64,000 nucleotides of DNA, from positions 1-64,000 of the forward strand of contig NZ_FNYE01000033.1 in assembly GCF_900108945.1 (NCBI RefSeq), in the 5' to 3' direction. Position numbers and translations under genes: made by a program. The notes below the pieces were generated by a model, which was given only the letters and a program-made list of their open reading frames with translations, was not told the origin of the DNA and did not search any database. Position 1 is the stretch's first letter. Every line of letters begins with the position of its first letter. Below are positions 61,631 to 64,000 of this stretch, in pieces. The stretch comes from Paraburkholderia diazotrophica (lineage in GTDB: Bacteria > Pseudomonadota > Gammaproteobacteria > Burkholderiales > Burkholderiaceae).

Positions 61631-64000
61631 GGCGAACACTCCGCAACTCGGGTTGAGCGCCCGTCCAGGCGGGCGGCACGCACCGCGCCGATCGCCTTCA
61701 GGATTTCTTCGCCCGTCGCGGGCGCGTTCAGCGGCGGATTCACCTTGTAATCGCCGACTGCGGCCACCGCATCGCGGATCGCGAAGAACACGGAGAACGG
61801 CAGCAACAGCGGCGGCTCGCCCGTCGCCTTCGAGCGGTGAATGCTGTCCTCCGCGTTGCGGTTCTTGAAGAGACGCACGCGGAAGTCGGGCGGCGTATCG
61901 TTGACGGTCGGAATCTTGTAGGTGGATGGCGCGTGCGTCATCAGCTTGCCGCCCGCGTTCCACCACAACTCTTCCGTCGTCAGCCAGCCCATGCCCTGGA
62001 TGAAGCCGCCTTCGACCTGGCCGACATCGATGGCCGGGTTCAGCGACGCGCCCACATCGTGCAGCGCATCGGCGCGCAACACGCGCATTTCGCCCGTCAG
62101 CGTGTCGATCACGACTTCAGACACGGCCGCGCCATACGAGTAGTAGAAGAACGGCCGCCCTTGCAGCTTCGCCTGATCCCAGTAGAGCTTCGGCGTCGCG
62201 TAAAAGCCATCGGACCACAACTGCACGCGCGCGACGTACGCTTTCGCGATCACTTCTTCGAACGGCACGACGGCATCGCCGATCAGCACGCAATCGCCCG
62301 CGAATCGCACCTGCGATGCCGTCACCTCACCTGCGCCGAACTTATCGGCGGCAAATGCGGCGAGACGTTCGCGCAACTGGCGCGCGGCATCCTGCGCGGC
62401 CTTGCCGTTCAGGTCCGAACCCGTCGATGCCGCCGTCGCCGACGTGTTCGCGACCTTCGACGTATCGGTCGCCGTCACGCGCACGCGATCGAAGCTCACG
62501 CCCAGTTCATGCGCGACGACCTGCGCGACCTTCGTGTTGAGACCCTGGCCCATTTCCGTGCCGCCGTGGTTCACGAGCACGGAGCCGTCGGTGTAGATGT
62601 GAACGAGCGCGCCCGCCTGATTGAAGTGCGTGACGTTGAACGCGATGCCGAACTTCACGGGCGTCAGCGCGAGGCCCTTTTTCAGCACTTCGTTGTTGCG
62701 GTTGAATTCGAGCACTTCGGCGCGGCGCCTGCGATAGTCGCTCGTCGCTTCCAGTTCGTCGATCAGTTCGTGAATCACGTTGTCTTCGACGATCTGGCCA
62801 TACGGCGTCTGGTTGCGCTCGGTCTTGCCATACAGATTGCGGCGGCGCACGTCGAGCGAGTCCTTGCCGAGCGAACGCGCGATATCGTCGATGATGTATT
62901 CGATCGCGAACGCGCCCTGCGGGCCGCCGAAGCCGCGAAACGCCGTATTCGACTGCGTGTTCGTCTTGCCGCAGAAGCCATCGATCGCGACATCCGACAG
63001 GTAGTACGCGTTGTCGAAATGACAGACGGCGCGCGTCATCACGGGGCCGGACAGGTCGGCGGAAAAGCCGCAGCGCGACGTCATGTCGACGGACACGCCT
63101 TCGATCACGCCTTCGTCGTCATAGCCGACGTCATACGTATAGTGGAAATCGTGGCGCTTGCCCGTGACCATCATGTCGTCGTCGCGATCGGGGCGCAGCT
63201 TGACGGGGCACAGCAGCTTCCACGCAGCGAGCGCCGCGCAGCACGCGAACAGCCCCGACTGCGATTCCTTGCCGCCGAAGCCGCCGCCCATCCGGCGGCA
63301 TTCGACCAGCACGTTGTGCGAGTGGACACCCAGCACGTGCGAGACGAGGTACTGCATTTCGCTCGGATGCTGCGTCGAGCACCACACGTGCATGCCGTCG
63401 TCGTCCTTCGGCACCGCGTATGAAATCTGGCCTTCCAGATAGAACTGCTCCTGCCCGCCGAGCAGCATCTCGCCCGCTTCGCGATGCGTCGCACGTGCGA
63501 GCTTCGAGACGGCGTCGCCGCGCGCGAGCTTCATCGGCGGAATCACGCTCTGGTTCGCGGCGCGCGCCTGCTGTGCCGTCAGCACGGCGGGCAGTTCCTC
63601 GAATTCGAATTCCGCGCGACGCGCGCCCAGGCGCGCCGCATCGTGCGACGTCGCGACGACGATGAACATCGGCTGACCGACGTATTGGACGACACCGTCC
63701 GCGAGAATCGGATCGTCGCCTTTGACGATCGGCGCGCAGTCGTTGTGGCCGGGAATATCGTCGGCAGTGAAGACGGCGACGACGCCGGGCGTCGCGCGCA
63801 CCTTGTCGAACTTCATGGACAGGATCTTCGCATGCGCTTTCGGCGACAGTCCGAGCGCCGCGTGCAGCGTGCCCGCAAGCTCGGGGATGTCGTCGGTGTA
63901 GGTCGCGCGGCCGCTCACGTGCAGATGCGCGGACTCATGCGGACGCGACACGTGTACTTGCGTGAAGTCGGCGAGTTCCGTGGCGTCCTTCAGGAACGGT
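61627..64000 (-). CDS. xdhB: xanthine dehydrogenase molybdopterin-binding subunit, 5' end beyond the window
   Basis: The large subunit that oxidises hypoxanthine and xanthine to urate at a Mo centre. At least 790 residues are visible. The frame stays open to the right edge (PFLKDATELADFTQVHVSRP at its start), so the GTG at 63951 is not the true start and the gene is partial. Moco residues are in RMGGGFGGKESQ, NTAFRGFGGPQGAFAIEY and GGTEMGQGLNTKVAQVVAHE. The catalytic Glu is in SKATGEPPLLLPFSVF near the C-terminus. It is followed by the overlapping xdhC. XdhA (FAD and iron-sulfur subunit) should lie just outside. The C-terminus (ARLDGRSTRVAECSP) is longer than usual after the conserved NAPATGEEIL. 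Confidence 0.93.
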   Translation of the reverse strand, partial: PFLKDATELADFTQVHVSRPHESAHLHVSGRATYTDDIPELAGTLHAALGLSPKAHAKILSMKFDKVRATPGVVAVFTADDIPGHNDCAPIVKGDDPILADGVVQYVGQPMFIVVATSHDAARLGARRAEFEFEELPAVLTAQQARAANQSVIPPMKLARGDAVSKLARATHREAGEMLLGGQEQFYLEGQISYAVPKDDDGMHVWCSTQHPSEMQYLVSHVLGVHSHNVLVECRRMGGGFGGKESQSGLFACCAALAAWKLLCPVKLRPDRDDDMMVTGKRHDFHYTYDVGYDDEGVIEGVSVDMTSRCGFSADLSGPVMTRAVCHFDNAYYLSDVAIDGFCGKTNTQSNTAFRGFGGPQGAFAIEYIIDDIARSLGKDSLDVRRRNLYGKTERNQTPYGQIVEDNVIHELIDELEATSDYRRRRAEVLEFNRNNEVLKKGLALTPVKFGIAFNVTHFNQAGALVHIYTDGSVLVNHGGTEMGQGLNTKVAQVVAHELGVSFDRVRVTATDTSKVANTSATAASTGSDLNGKAAQDAARQLRERLAAFAADKFGAGEVTASQVRFAGDCVLIGDAVVPFEEVIAKAYVARVQLWSDGFYATPKLYWDQAKLQGRPFFYYSYGAAVSEVVIDTLTGEMRVLRADALHDVGASLNPAIDVGQVEGGFIQGMGWLTTEELWWNAGGKLMTHAPSTYKIPTVNDTPPDFRVRLFKNRNAEDSIHRSKATGEPPLLLPFSVFFAIRDAVAAVGDYKVNPPLNAPATGEEILKAIGAVRAARLDGRSTRVAECSP

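Noticed and set aside
63949..63951. GTG at 63951 as the start of xdhB
   Set aside because: The frame stays open to the window edge and the residues upstream (PFLKDATELADFTQV) continue the family N-terminus, so the real start is outside.
1..64000. CRISPR arrays, tRNA or rRNA genes, prophage or conjugation modules
   Set aside because: No regularly spaced direct repeats, no recognisable RNA gene sequence and no phage or transfer proteins were seen on either strand.

Overview
The window is a GC-rich (mid-60s %) proteobacterial segment whose gene content and protein sequences point to Burkholderiaceae, most likely Paraburkholderia or Caballeronia. Grounds for this are the XylFGH/XylA/XylR set, the NodT-first RND operon, the PilJ-domain protein beside a nitrate carrier, the extracellular 3HB-oligomer hydrolase and the Moco-type XdhB/XdhC. 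No rRNA, tRNA or CRISPR array is visible. It reads like an accessory replicon or chromosome 2: mostly catabolism, transport and regulation.

Layout. 1-762: right part of an IS5-family (IS427-type) element with a -1 frameshifted transposase. 1031-2170: secreted PHB depolymerase of the circularly permuted type. 2171-3560: decayed DNA with a broken LysR gene and a possible membrane-protein relic. 3567-8720: surface-polysaccharide genes (GT4 glycosyltransferase, polysaccharide deacetylase, two membrane acyltransferases). 8980-9520: relic of a SulP permease. 9778-11992: nitrate carrier plus a soluble PilJ/MCP-fragment protein. 12421-20670: D-xylose regulon (xylFGH, xylA, xylR, galM) with a duplicated, identically spaced promoter element that is probably the XylR operator. 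21045-23920: PepSY-type membrane protein, SDR/TetR divergent pair, small secreted protein. 23939-31570: beta-galactoside import and hydrolysis operon (ABC transporter plus GH42) divergent from its LacI regulator, with palindromic operators between them. 31706-34132: lipocalin, aldo-keto reductase, PEBP-like protein. 34276-39902: alpha-glucan breakdown operon (debranching enzyme, GH63-like glucosidase, ROK polyphosphate glucokinase). 40016-42432: histidine kinase, response regulator and a secreted degenerate EF-hand protein. 42795-43773: Val/Pro-rich secreted protein and bacterioferritin-like protein. 44102-50029: tripartite RND efflux pump. 50152-53255: LysE, RarD and TauE transporters and a small protein. 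53533-56624: 3HB-oligomer hydrolase and a BON protein. 57226-60909: TAXI-type binding protein, HCCA-isomerase-like protein, LysR regulator. 61040-64000: XdhC (N-terminally short) and XdhB, which runs off the right edge.

How they work together. Three sugar modules (xylose, beta-galactosides, alpha-glucans) each carry their own enzymes, and the first two carry their own regulator. Extracellular PHB depolymerase and 3HB-oligomer hydrolase would act in series on environmental PHB, although they lie more than 50 kb apart. Several rho-independent terminators (9712-9750, 12421-12450, 21821-21859, 43874-43921, 50869-50894, 56111-56146, 60981-61016) mark operon ends and agree with the proposed transcription units. 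Large open frames antisense to these genes are artefacts of high GC codon usage and were left out.
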